A stretch of 64,000 nt of DNA from Cordia subcordata (lineage: Eukaryota; Streptophyta; Magnoliopsida; Boraginales; Cordiaceae): assembly GCA_028554755.1 (NCBI GenBank), contig JAPTOF010000036.1, forward strand, positions 186,001 to 250,000. The letters run 5' to 3'. This document shows positions 1 through 10,842 of this stretch, one piece after another. Below the pieces are notes generated by a model. It saw nothing but the letters and a program-made list of their open reading frames with translations. It made no database searches and had not been told where the DNA came from. Made by a program: the position numbers and the translations under genes. Position 1 is the first letter of the stretch; the number at the start of each line of letters is the position of its first letter.

Positions 1-2314
1 ATTTTAGGGAAAACCATTGAGGAAAGTTGCTTGGCAAAGCTTGCTGCTCCCATTACCTTTGAGGAAATCAAAACAACTCTTTTCTCCATTAATCCAAACA
101 AGAGCCCGGGCCGGATGGCTATACTTCACACTTCTACAAGATGGCTTGGGAGGTTGTTGGGAAGATGTGCACAAAGCAATAAAGTCTTTTTTCCACTCCT
201 CAAAGTTGCTCCAAGAGGTAAATGCTACTTATATTGCCCTTATTCCCAAAGTCCAAAACCCTTCTTGGGTAAAAGATTTTAGGCCTATTTCTTGCTGCAA
301 CACCATTTATAAATGCATATCCAAGATTCTTGCAAATAGGCTCAAAGAGTGTTTGCCTTCTATCATCTCTTGGAATCAATCGGCTTTTATTAAAGGGAGG
401 CTTATTAATGAGAATATTCTTGTTGCACATGATATCCTTAGAGGCTATTCAAGAACTCATATTTCTCCTCGTTGTGCACTCAAAGTTGATATCATGAAGG
501 CTTTTGATTCACTCAATTGGAATTTTATTGAATGTACTCTTCATGCGTTTGGCTTCCCAAGTTTCTTTGTGAAATGGATCATGTCTTGTATCACATCAAC
601 AAGTTTCTCTGTGGCAATCAATGGAAGTTTAGAGGGTATTTTAAAGGAGCAAATGGGATAAGGCAAGGATCCTCTCACCATACATTTTTGTTATTTGCAT
701 GGAAGTATTATCATGCATGCTCAACAAGTTGGAACAAGATCAAAAGTTTGGGTTTCATCCAAAATGTGCAAAGTTGAGGTTGAACCATATTTGTTTTGCT
801 GATGACCTTTTATCTTTTGCAAAGGAAATATCAAATCAATTGAGTGCATTATGGATGTCTTGAGAACTTTTGCTCTCTCTCGGTCTTAAAGCAAACCCTT
901 CCAAGAGCAATATTTTCTTTGGTGGTGTTCCTCATGAAACAAAGCTGGCCATTCTCTGCAAAATGAACTTCAAAGAAGGTAATCTTCCTATAAGATATTT
1001 GGGTGTTCCTCTTGTGTCAAGGAAGCTCCGTAGGGCAGATTGTTTACCTCTTTTGGAGAAAATCAATAGAAGGCTTGAAAGCTGGACCAATCATTGGCTT
1101 TCCTACATGGGTAGATTAACCCTTATCAAATCCACACTCTTGCAAATTTGTTCCTTTTGGGCTGGTGCATTTCTTCTTCCCAAAAGTATCATTCAAAAAC
1201 TGAATCCAAATTTTGTGCTTTCCTTTGGAAGAATACTGGGGCTAAGATTGCATGGAAAGACATTTGTCTCCCTCTTGATGAAGGTGGACTTGGTATCCGG
1301 AAGATTGAAGACATCAACAGCACTTTTCTCCTTAAATCCTTTTGGAGAATGTATACTTGTAGGGATTCTCTTTGGAGCAATTGGATGCAAATTAACTACA
1401 TCAAGGACAAATCGATTTGGACTCTCACCACTTCTAAGGATGATAGTTGGGTTCTCAAAACCTCCTCAAAATTCGAAACTTTGCAAGAGCCCATATCTCT
1501 CATGTACTCGGCAATGGAAAGCACACGCACTTTTGGCATGACAAATGGCACACACATGGGGTACTTAGCAATCTTGGAGCAGCACTCTCAACAATCCACC
1601 ATACTATGCTAAGGTGTGTGACATTTTCGTTTTTGGTAATTGGTTTTGGCCTATTCATCTCATGCATTTTGATCCACCTTGCACCAATCTTGTGGAAGAA
1701 AATCTTGATGCTTTTACTTGAAACTTTCTCCAAATGGTGAATTCACTTTCTCGCACACTTGGGAGGAAATCAGAAGGAAGAAGAATAAAGTTGATTGGCA
1801 CTATATTGTTTGGTTCAAAGGACATACACCAAGACATGCATTTTTTACTTGGCTTGCTATTCATGATCGACTTTCCACAAAATTCAGATTGCTTTATTGG
1901 GGTAGAGAGCTGAATCCCACTTGCATTTTTTGCAACTTTGGATGTGAAACTAGAGACCATCTTTTCTTTAATTGTTGTTTCACTAGAAGGATCTGGAGGA
2001 AAGGACTTCATCTTACCATGATCCAAGAAACTTTGATCGATTGGGGAGACATTATTGCTTTTTTTTCACCTTTTGCACTCGAAGATAATCTTAAAGCTAC
2101 TATCTTGAAGCACTTTTTGGAGGCTGCAATCTACTTCATTTGGATTGAGAGTAATCATCGTGAATTTCACAAGAGTTTCAAGACAGAGGAGCAAATCTTT
2201 TCATCCATCTTTAATCATGTTAGACTTAAATGCATTGTTGGAAAATATTTCACTACTTCTAGTTTGAATAGGAAAATTTGTAAATTGTGGGGGATGGAAG
2301 AAATCCTCCTTTGA
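1..2314 (+). pseudogene. LINE ORF2 pseudogene: RT plus zf-RVT
   Basis: The fragment encodes the RT domain and C-terminal zinc-binding region of LINE ORF2, which would reverse transcribe LINE RNA at a nicked target. Visible blocks are the RT N-terminal NPNKSPG box, KDFRPISCCNTIYK near 270-310, a KVDIMKAFDSLNW block near 480-520, and a damaged FADD box near 797-815. The zf-RVT block, with CIFC and CETRDHLFF, lies near 1921-1970. The frame is broken repeatedly by small deletions near 108, 160, 650-690, 815 and 1460-1490. The open 198-codon tail ends at TGA 2312-2314. Confidence 0.88.
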
Positions 2315-2387
2315 TCAGTTTGTATTTGTAATTTTGTTTTCTTTCTTGAATGAAATTTCTTACTTTCCTCGCAAAAAAAAAAAAAAA
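1..2387 (+). mobile_element. L1-type LINE copy, 5' end outside window
   Basis: This is the 3' part of a plus-strand LINE from the start of the RT domain to the poly(A) tail. It is closely related to the copy at 45859-51683 and to the copy entering at 61681. The 3' UTR is about 57 bp, ends in the family terminus CTTACTTTCCTCGC and is followed by 15 A (2373-2387). It adjoins a second plus-strand LINE fragment at 2388, so it probably inserted into that fragment. The upstream half and left flank lie outside the window, so no TSD can be tested. Confidence 0.88.
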
Positions 2388-3323
2388 GAAGCTTCTCAAT
2401 TGCCGAGCTTCAACTAGAAGTCATATTTCACATATTCTTGGAGATAGGAGAGACACACACTTTTGGCTTGATAAATGGCATGACAATGGTACTCTCCTTG
2501 AACATTGGAATGGCACTTTCAACCATCCACCACTTCATGCAAAGGTACAAGAAATCTTCTCAAATGGCTCTTGGAATTGGCCAATTCAGCTTATGCATAT
2601 CCCCATCCCAAATGCTGCCATCGTTGAAAATAGGTTGGATTCTTACTCTTGGAGTCTCTCAAATGATGGGAAATTCTCTTTTAAGCATACTTGGGAGCAC
2701 TTGCGTAAGCGAAAAAGAAAGATTGAATGGCACAATGCTGTTTGGTTTAAAAACCACACACCAAAGCATGCTTTTATCACTTGGACTGCAATGCATGATA
2801 GGCTCACAACAAAATTCAGAATGCTCACTTGGGGTATTCAAATCAACTCCAATTGCATATTTTGCAACATTGCTTGCGAAACAAGGGACCATCTTTTCTT
2901 CCATTGTAGCTTTACAAGAAGAATTTGGCAAAGAGGGCTGGAGTTAACATGCATAAAAGATCCACCAACATCATGGAATGAAATCCTCACTTTCTTTACT
3001 CCATACGTTCTTGAAGGCAATCTCAAAGCTACACTCATCAAGCATTTCTTTGGAGCAACAATTTATTTCATTTGGCTGGAAAGGAACAATAGACAATTCA
3101 GCAATGGAGCAAAAACGGAAGAGCAAATCTTTTCATCCATCTTCAACCATGTTCGAATTAAATGTTCAATTGGAAAGCTTTTCACTTCTTCTTGTATCAA
3201 CAAAATCATTTGTAAGAATTGGGGAATCGAGGCTATATTAGAATGAGCTTCCCCTTCTTTTGATTCTCATGTACATCTTTTGTAATTAATATAGTGCATT
3301 CACTTTTCACGCAAAAAAAAAAA
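2388..3323 (+). mobile_element. 5'-truncated LINE fragment (3' end only)
   Basis: This is the 3' terminal 0.93 kb of a plus-strand LINE. It belongs to the same branch as the minus-strand copy D at 57577-58891, judged by shared wording of the zf-RVT region. It begins abruptly after the tail of the preceding copy and ends in a terminus reading CTTTTCACGC plus about 11 A. Any upstream remainder would lie left of the copy at 1-2387, outside the window. Confidence 0.85.
2389..3246 (+). pseudogene. LINE ORF2 C-terminal fragment (zf-RVT), frame open
   Basis: The frame is open for about 286 codons and covers the end of ORF2: the WLDKWH block, the SFKHTWEHL block, the zf-RVT block with CIFCNIACETRDHLFFHCSFTRRIW near 2850-2935, and the terminal segment with FIWLERNNRQF. 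It lacks EN and RT, so it is a truncated product despite the open frame. The reading frame runs back into the poly(A) of the upstream LINE as a lysine run, which is not a real start. Confidence 0.85.
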
Positions 3324-4300
3324 CAAGCAAAAGGAAGTGAACTTTTGGATCTCTAAACATAAGATTGATTGTTTTTTCATTTTGGAAACAAAGGTTGTAA
3401 AGGATACTTCTTTGGCTATTATTACAACCTATTTTGAAAGATTGGGCTTCAAAAATCATGTGGAGGATAATATGATTGGTAGATTTTGGTTTTTTGGGAA
3501 GAACTCAATCAACTTTACTTTTGTGGATTCCATTGACCAAGGAGCTCTCTATCACATTAGCCTTGCCAATAAAAGTTGTGTTTGTGTAGCATTTGTTTAT
3601 GCTAGGAATGATCCCAAAAGTAGAAGCATACTTTGGAGAAAGCTTAAGGAATGGAGCTCATGGTGTGAAGATAGCCCGTTTTGTGTGATTGGGGATTTTA
3701 ATGAAATCCTCCATAGTGGGGATAGGTCCTCTTGCAATTCCCATTCCATCTAGTGCTTGGGATTTTAAGAAATGCATACGCAAATCTGGTTTATTTGAGC
3801 ATAAAGTGTTTGGTCCGCATTTCACTTGGACAAACAAGGGTTCTCCTAGCAACTTCATGGCAAGTAAACTTGATAGGGCACTTGTCAACTCCCAATGGTT
3901 GGAGTACTTGGAAAGCTCCTTTCTTTTGGTTGATAACCCGGGCATTTCTGATCATTGCTCACTTCTCATGCACACAAGCAAATCCAATCCTTCCCCTCCA
4001 AAGCCTTTCAAATTTTTCAATGCATGGACCTCTCATGAAGCTTTCATCAAGGTGGTTGAAGAAGTTTTGAAGGAAAGGTTTTTTGGGACACCAATGTTTG
4101 TCCTCACACAAAACCAAAAGATTCTCAAACAAGCTCTTAAGGAATTTGACAAGAAGCATTTTTCTACTATTCCTTATCAAATCCGAGAGCTCAAGAAAGA
4201 TCTTGAAAAGATGCAGAATGGAATTCATAATGGATATTGCAATGAAGAGGTGACTGAGAAGCAAGGGGAAATTTTGAGGGACATTGAGACTCTTGAAGCT
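3324..4300 (+). pseudogene. H1 ORF2 piece 1: AP-type endonuclease
   Basis: This piece encodes the endonuclease that would nick target DNA for target-primed reverse transcription. The catalytic-type motifs are visible: LETKV near 3385, GDFNEI near 3690-3710 and SDHC near 3949-3960. The N-terminal NIRGFN motif is missing. One frameshift near 3735 separates two frames. The linker region after the endonuclease stops at TLEA (about 4300), where insert K begins. The continuation of the linker lies at 5120. Confidence 0.87.
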
Positions 4301-5119
4301 GGACAAATGCCATTCCTTATCCCCCACTTCATACAAAGGTTAGTGATATCTTCATTGATGGTTATTGGAATTGGCCAATGCACCTCTCCCAAGTTGATGT
4401 TCCAGATTTTGATCTTATTGAAGGCACTATGGATAAAATTTCATGGAACCTTTCTCCATGTGGAGGCTTCACATTTTCTCACACTTGGGAAAGTATTAGA
4501 AGAAAGGGCACTCATTTTGATGGTTATTATTACATTTGGCACAAGAGGCATAATCCTAAACATAGCTTCATTGTTTGGCTTGCTTTTCATGATCGCCTTA
4601 GCACAAAATACAGGATCTTGCATTGGGGGCTTCATATTAACCCAATGTGTATTTTTTGTTACATGGGTTGTGAGACTAGGGACCATCTCTTTTTTGAATG
4701 TTGTTTCACCAGGAGGATATGGAGAAAGGGATTGCAACTCACTCTTGTTCCAAAAAATCTGATTTGTTGGCATGATATTATTGATTACTCCACACCATTT
4801 GCACTTGAAAAGCATTTGAAGGCCACAATTTTCAAGCATCTTTTTGGGGCAGCCATCTACCACATTTGGATTGAAAGGAATCAGCGTATCTACAAAAATC
4901 AAGCTAGAACCGAGTCTATTTTTTATACTATTTTTAATGATGTTAGAGTTAAACTTACAAATGGTAGAAAATTTCAGCCATCTCGTTTGAACAAAACTTT
5001 ATGTAGATTGTGGAGATTAGAAGATATTATTGTTTAGGTACTCGTTTCTCCCCATATCTTTTGTACATGTAAACTTTTGTTCTTTGGAATATATCCAATC
5101 TTACTTGCCCTGCAAAAAA
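4301..5119 (+). mobile_element. K: 5'-truncated LINE insertion in H1
   Basis: K is a 0.82-kb plus-strand LINE 3' end carrying the ORF2 C-terminus, a short 3' UTR, the terminus TTACTTGCCCTGC and an A tail. It is most similar to the copy at 53029-54400. The short repeat AAGCT flanks it (4296-4300 and 5119-5123), and the H1 reading resumes exactly after the tail. Without this interpretation H1 would look like a LINE with its RT deleted. Confidence 0.85.
4302..5037 (+). pseudogene. K ORF2 C-terminal fragment (zf-RVT)
   Basis: This is the end of ORF2 only. The frame opens from about 4378 to the stop at 5035-5037 and includes a FSHTWESIRR block, the zf-RVT block CIFCYMGCETRDHLFFECCFTRR (quoted in parts: CIFC, then CETRDHLFF) near 4650-4720, and the terminal IERNQRI segment. 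One frameshift near 4380 breaks the link to the first 25 codons. No EN or RT is present. Confidence 0.85.
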
Positions 5120-5264
5120 AGCTTTATATAGGAAAATTCTTCATCAAAAAGCTCGCATTCAATGGATCAAGGAAGGGGACGCAAACACCAAGTTCTTCCA
5201 TAATGTGGTTAAAAGTAGAAGGGTCAAGAACACCATCAATGCAATTCAAGATAAAAATGGCAAC
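5120..5264 (+). pseudogene. H1 ORF2 piece 2: EN-RT linker
   Basis: This short piece reads as the EN-RT linker: LHQKARIQWIKEGDANTKFF and then NAIQDKNGN. It matches the linker of other copies, for example 44880-44960. It continues piece 1 after insert K and ends at the first copy of the 16-bp TSD, after which the poly(T) of element G begins. Confidence 0.88.
5249..5264 (+). repeat. TSD of element G, left copy (16 bp)
   Basis: AGATAAAAATGGCAAC here matches 14572-14587 exactly. Both copies sit in the ORF2 linker of H1, at the codons for DKNGN, which confirms that everything between is inserted DNA. Confidence 0.92.
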
Positions 5265-5435
5265 TTTTTTTTTTTGCGGATTAAGTGAGTTTATTAAAAT
5301 CGCAATTTTTTTTTCGCGGGATAAGTGAGAATTTTCATAAAAGTGTGTTAAATATACAAGTACAAGATGGAGAAGGTACAAAAAGAACCTAAACAAAAAT
5401 ATTTTCTAATCTCCAATCTTTGCATAATGATTTGT

Positions 5436-6480
5436 TCAAAGGTGAGGAAGGAAACTTTTACAATTTGAGAGTTTAACTCTAACATCATTAAAAATAGCAT
5501 GGAAGATGAACTCCTCGGTTTTAGCTTTGCCTTTGAAGATGCGCTGATTCCTTTCAATCCAAATGTGGTACACGGCTGCACAAAAGAAATGTTTGATAAT
5601 GGTTGCTTTCAAATGCTTTTCAAGGGAAAAAGGGGTGAAATAAGTGATAATGTCTTCCCAAGAGATCAAGCTTTCCGGAATTTTGGTGAGAAGAAGACCA
5701 TTTCTCCAAATCCTTCGAGTGAAACTACATTCGAAAAAAAGATGGTCCCTTGTTTCACAACCCATTCTACAAAAGATGCAACATGGGTTAATATTGAGCC
5801 CCCAAAGAAGAATTCTGAATCTTGTACTCAAACCGTCAAGGAATGCAAGCCAAACAATAAAGCTATGCCTTGGATTGTGCCCCTTGTGCCAAATGAGGTT
5901 ATAACCCTTGAAGTGGCTGCCCTTCCTTCGAAAATGCTCCCAAGTGTGTTTGAAAGAGAAGTCTCCATTTGGAGAAAGAGTCCAAACCATTTTATCAATG
6001 TTGTCACCATGAAGAATAAAATTTGGAACATCAATATGATGAAGGTGAATTGGCCAATTCCATGTTCCATTAGAGAAGATGTCACATGCCTTTGAGAGGA
6101 GAGGAGGACTTGACCAATGTTCCAAGAGTGAACCATCTTTGTGCCAATTATCAATCCAAAAGAATGTGTTTGTGCCATTCCCAATTCTATGCTGAATGTG
6201 ATTCTTTGCAAGACCTCGGCATTTAAGAAGAGTCTTCAAAATCCAACTAGCATCCTTAAGAGTATGCAACACCCAAATGGAAGAATCTTTGATGTAGTTT
6301 GCATGAATCCATTGACTCCAAATTGTTTCCTTGGCTGAATAAATTCTCCAAAAGACTTTAAGCATGCAAACCAAATTGACTTCCTCTAACTTTCTAATTC
6401 CAAGTCCTCCTTCATACATGGGAAGGCAAACTTCCTTCCAAGCAACTTTGGGCCCTGTGTCTCTACACAAAAACTTCCTT
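5436..6480 (-). pseudogene. F ORF2 C-terminal piece (zf-RVT)
   Basis: This is one long open frame with the RDTGPKVAWK block, GGLGIRKLEEV, WIDNWH, SFKHTWEH, and the zf-RVT block CIFC...CETRDHLFFECSF near 5740-5800. It is the direct continuation of the RT piece at 8354-8630 once J is removed: AAIESKFKA there joins FLCRDTGPK here. The stop is near 5436, and the 3' UTR of about 120 bp contains no hairpin. Confidence 0.87.
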
Positions 6481-8353
6481 CCACTCTCCTTGCTTTTGGC
6501 TTCCCAAGAAGATTGGTTGACTGGATTATGGTTTGTGTTTCTACCCCAAGCTTCTCTGTTGCTATTAATGGTGGGTTGGAAGGCTTCTTCTTTGGTGCAA
6601 ATGGTATTAGACAAGGTGACCCCATCTCTCCATATATATTTGTTCTTTGCATGGAGGTTCCTTCTTGTCTTCTTAATGGGCTGGACAGCAAGCTTGGCTT
6701 TCATTTTCATCCAAAATGTGGGGGCTTAAAGCTTAACCATCTTTGCTTTGCGGATGACCTTTTTATCTTTTGCAAAGGGGACTTTAAATCCATTGAATGC
6801 ATTATGGGTATTTTGGAAACTTTCTCAAGCATTTCTGGGCTGAAAATCAACAACTCAAAAAGTGTGATCTTCTTTGGTGGAGTTAGCAATGATATTAAAC
6901 TCGCTATCTTGGAGCGAGTTGGGTTTCAAGAAGGTGAGCTACCAATACGTTACTTGGGCATCCCTCTTGTCTCAAGAAAGCTTAGAAAAGCTGATTGCTT
7001 ACCTCTTTTTGAGAAAATTTCAGCAAGGATTAATACTTGGTGTAATTATTGGCTCTCTTTTGCGGGAAGACTTGTCTTGATCAAATCCACACTCACTCAA
7101 ATTTATGCTTTCTGCGCAAGTGCCACCCTCCTCCCCAAAAGCGTTGTGTCATCCATTGAATCAAAATTCAAAGCATTTTTATGGAGAGGAACTGGTCCTA
7201 AAGTTGCTTGGAGGGATCTTTGCCTCCCATTTCATGAAGGGGGACTTGGGATTCGTAAAATTGATGAAATCAACAAAGTTTTCTTACTGAAAACTTTTTG
7301 GAGGATGTATGCTGAAAAGAGCACACTTTGGAGCCAATGGATTTACTCAAATTATATCAAAAACTCCTCAATTTGGACCATGCAAGCCCCCAAGGATGCT
7401 GGTTGGATTATTAAGGCACTTCTGAATTGCCGGGCCGAGGCAAAGAGATTCATTCAACACAACATTGGCAATGGAGCTAATACTTTCTTTTGGATTGATA
7501 ATTGGCATAAGGAGGGCTCCCTCTTACAATTTTGGAGCAACACACTCCCAAATCCACCCCTCCTTGCAAAGGTTAGTGCTATTTTCACAAATGGTAGATG
7601 GAATTGGCCAATTCACTTTCTCATGTTGAAAGCCCAAGCTTTGTAATAAATGACACTAGCTTGGATAAGATTGGCTGGAATCTCTCACCCAATGAGGAGT
7701 TCACCTTCAAGCACACTTGGGAGCACATTAGAAGGAAGGGAGACAACTTTGAGGGCCATAACATTATTTGGCACAAAAGCACACTCCAAGACATAGTTTC
7801 ATCGTTTGGCTTGCTTTCCTCAATCGTCTGAATACAAAATTCAGATTGCTTCATTGGGGATTTAACATCAACCCTACATGCATCTTTTGCTTTATGGGTT
7901 GTGAAATGAGAGACCATCTCTTCTTTGAATGTTGCTTTACTAGGAGAATTTGGAGAAAAGGCCTTCACATCTCTCTTGTCCCGGAGAATCTGATTTCTTG
8001 GAATGAAATCACTTCTTATATCACTCCTTTTGCACATAAAAAGCATTTGAAGGCTACCATCATAAAGCACCTATTTGGAGCAGCCATCTATCACATTTGG
8101 AAGGAAAGGAATCAGCGACTCTTTCAAAATGAAGCCAAGACCGAGGAGTACATTTTTAGTTCTATCTTTAATGAAGTTAGAGTCAAGCTTACTTGCTGTA
8201 GAAAATTTACTCCCTCCCCCTTGAACAAAACACTTTGTAAATTGTGGAGGCTTGATTCCTAGAGCCTCGTCCTTTCCCCCACTCTTTTGTTTGTACTAGT
8301 ACATTCTCTTTGATTTGTGAAATACAATTACTTTCTTGCTCCGCAAAAAAAAA
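6481..8353 (+). mobile_element. J: 5'-truncated LINE insertion in F
   Basis: J is a plus-strand LINE fragment starting in the RT domain at about LLAFGFP and ending in the terminus ACTTTCTTGCTCCGC with 9 A. F reads through on either side of it. The insertion site falls in an A-rich stretch (ACAAAAA) of F, so the TSD merges with the tail and its length cannot be fixed. The exact 5' boundary is uncertain by about 10 bp. Confidence 0.82.
6484..8262 (+). pseudogene. J ORF2 fragment: RT palm to zf-RVT
   Basis: The RT part is open from 6513 to about 7610 and includes GANGIRQGDPISPY, the CFADDLFIFCKG catalytic box near 6745-6780 and the SRKLRKADC and SFAGRLVLIKST blocks. Frameshifts near 7615 and 7785 break the C-terminal region. 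The zf-RVT block with CIFCFMGCEMRDHLFF lies near 7880-7930. EN and the RT fingers are missing by 5' truncation. Confidence 0.87.
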
Positions 8354-10842
8354 GTGCTTTGAATTTTGATTCAATGGCAGCCAAGACACCTTTAGGAATA
8401 AGAAGAGCATTTGCCCAATATGCAAAATGTTGAAGAAGAATGGATTTGATAAGCACAAGTCTTCCTGCAAAGGAGAGCCAATTGTTGCACCATGAATCAA
8501 TTCTTGCATTAATTTTTTCCAAGAGAGGATAGCAATCAGCTTTCCTTAGTTTCCTAGAAACAAGTGGAATGCCCAAGTATCGAATTGGAAGATCACCTTC
8601 ATTGAAACCAACTCTTTCAAGAATAGCCATTTTAGTTTCATAAGAGACCCCTCCAAAGAAAATGTCACTCTTAGCTTCATTGATTTTCAGACCAGAATAA
8701 AAAGAGAAGTTCTTTAGTATTCAAAATACAATCAATAGAGCTCAAGTCTCCTTTACAAAAAATGAAGAGATCATCCGCAAAGCAAAGGTGGTTCAGCTTC
8801 AAGAGAGAACATTTTGGATGGAACTGAAAGCTTGAACAATTCTCCAATCTGTTAAGCATGAAAGAAAGCACTTCCATACAAAGAACAAAAAGATAGGGAG
8901 AGATGGGGTCACCTTGTCGAATTCCATTTGCTCCAATGAAATAGCCTTCCAAACCACCATTAAGATAAATAGAGAAGCTAGGAGTTGTAATGCATACTTT
9001 AATCCATTCAACAAACTTTTGAGGAAAACCAAATGCAAGAAGAGTGCATTCAATAAAGCTCCAATTAAGTGTCAAAAGCTTTCATAAGATCAACTTTGAT
9101 GGCACATCTTGGGGAGATATGGTTTCTAGAATACCCTCTTAAAATATCATGTGCAAGAAGGATATTCTCATTAATAAGCCGGCCCTTTAAAAAGGCTGAT
9201 TGGTTCCATGAGATTAAGTAATGCAAGCAAGCTTTGATCCTATTAGCAATAATCTTCGAAATGCACTTGTAGATAGTATTGCAACAAGATATCGGCCTAA
9301 AATCTTTAACCATAGAGGGATTTGGAATTTTAGGTACAAGTGCAATAATGGTGGAATTTACCTCCCTAAGAAGCTTACTTGATTCAAAGAAGGAGCTGAT
9401 AGCATTAGTAACATCCTCACCAACAATATCCCAAGCAACCATATAGAAATGAGATGCGAATCCATCTGGACCCGGACTTTTATTGGGATTAAGGGAAAAA
9501 AGAGCTTCCTTGATTTCATTCCTTGTGATAGGTGCACAAATGGTGGCAGCAAAATTATCATCAATTGCTTTCCCAATAATACTCTTCAAGATATCCACAT
9601 TAACATGAGTAACAACTTTTGAACCAAGAAGCTTTTTGTAGTATCCAATGAATTCATTTTTCACCTCAAAGTCCTCAAGAAGAAGATTCCCATTTTCATT
9701 CTTGATTGCTTGGATGGTGTTTCTGATTTTTCTTCCTTTCACAACATTATGAAAGAACTTGGAGTTTGAATCCCCCTCATTGATCCAAGATAATCTAGCT
9801 TTTTGGATAAGCATAGCCTTGTAAGTTGATTCAAGCCTTTCCAAATTAGCTAAAATGTCCTTTTCCTTGTCAAGAAGGGCAGCACTATAACCACCATTAA
9901 GAAGAGCACATTGTGTGGCTTCAAGCTCCCTATAAAGATCTTTAATAGCATTAGGAATACAAGCAAAATGAGTTTTATCAAAGGACTTGAGAGCTTGCTT
10001 GAGAATTTTCTGCTTTTGAAAGAGGATGAACATTGGAGTACCGAAGACCCGTGTACTCCAATGCTCCTCCACAATCTTCAAGAAATCCGGATGAGAAGTC
10101 CAAGCATTATAGAATTTGAATGGTTTTGGTGAAGATTTCCATGCCTTACATGTATGCAAAATAAGGGGGCAATGATCCGAAGCATCCGGGCATTCCACCA
10201 AAAGAAAAGAGAGATGAAAATTGTGAAGCCAAATAGAATTCAGAAACGCCCTATCAAGTTTGCTTGCCAAAAAATTGCTAACATCACCTTTGTTAGTCCA
10301 AGTGAAATGAGGTCCATGACCTTTTGCTTCGTGCAAATTCGTTTTAGCAACAAAAGATTTAAAGTCCCAAGCACTTTTGGGGATAGAAGAAGAGCTTGAT
10401 TTATCCCCACAGTGCAAGACCTCATTAAAGTCACCCAAAATGCAAAGATTATAAGATTTACACCAAAAAGTCCAGCTTGCAAGTTTACTCCAAAGAAACT
10501 ATTTGTAGCTTCATTCCTGCCATAGACAAAAGCAATAAGGAATGGTGGATTATAGGAGTCAACAAAGTGAAAGAGGAGAGCTTGATCACAAGAATCAATA
10601 AAAGTTGCTTGAATGTTGCTCCTCCAAAATAACCAAATCCGACCTTTAACCTCATCATCCATATGGTGTGAAAATCCAAACTTCCAAAAATGAGAACCAA
10701 TGAGATTGACTTTATCTTTGCAAGTCACTTTGTTTTCCAAAAGACAAATAATGTCTAATTGATGTTTATTGATCAGCTTCAACACTTCTTTTTGCTTCTT
10801 TGGGGAATTAAATCCCCTTATGTTCCAAGAGCAAATCTTCAT
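8354..10842 (-). pseudogene. F ORF2 N-terminal piece: EN and RT
   Basis: ORF2 starts at the ATG at 10840-10842 (MKICSWNIRGFN), 35 bp inside the end of ORF1. The EN motifs LLENKV, GDFNEV (10437 downward) and SDHCPL are present. The linker and RT follow, with KSPGPDGF, KDFRPISCCNTIYK and the FADD box near 8762-8787. Frameshifts lie near 10490, 9068 and 8700. The piece ends at AAIESKFKA, where J is inserted, and it continues at 6480. Confidence 0.88.

Noticed and set aside
3689..4762. Apparent LINE with RT deleted between EN and zf-RVT
   Set aside because: The EN part continues at 5120 after the A tail of K; the zf-RVT part belongs to the inserted element K.
9911..10132. Numerous antisense open frames across LINE copies
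   Set aside because: They mirror the LINE coding strand, carry no recognisable domain and vary with each frameshift of the real ORF.
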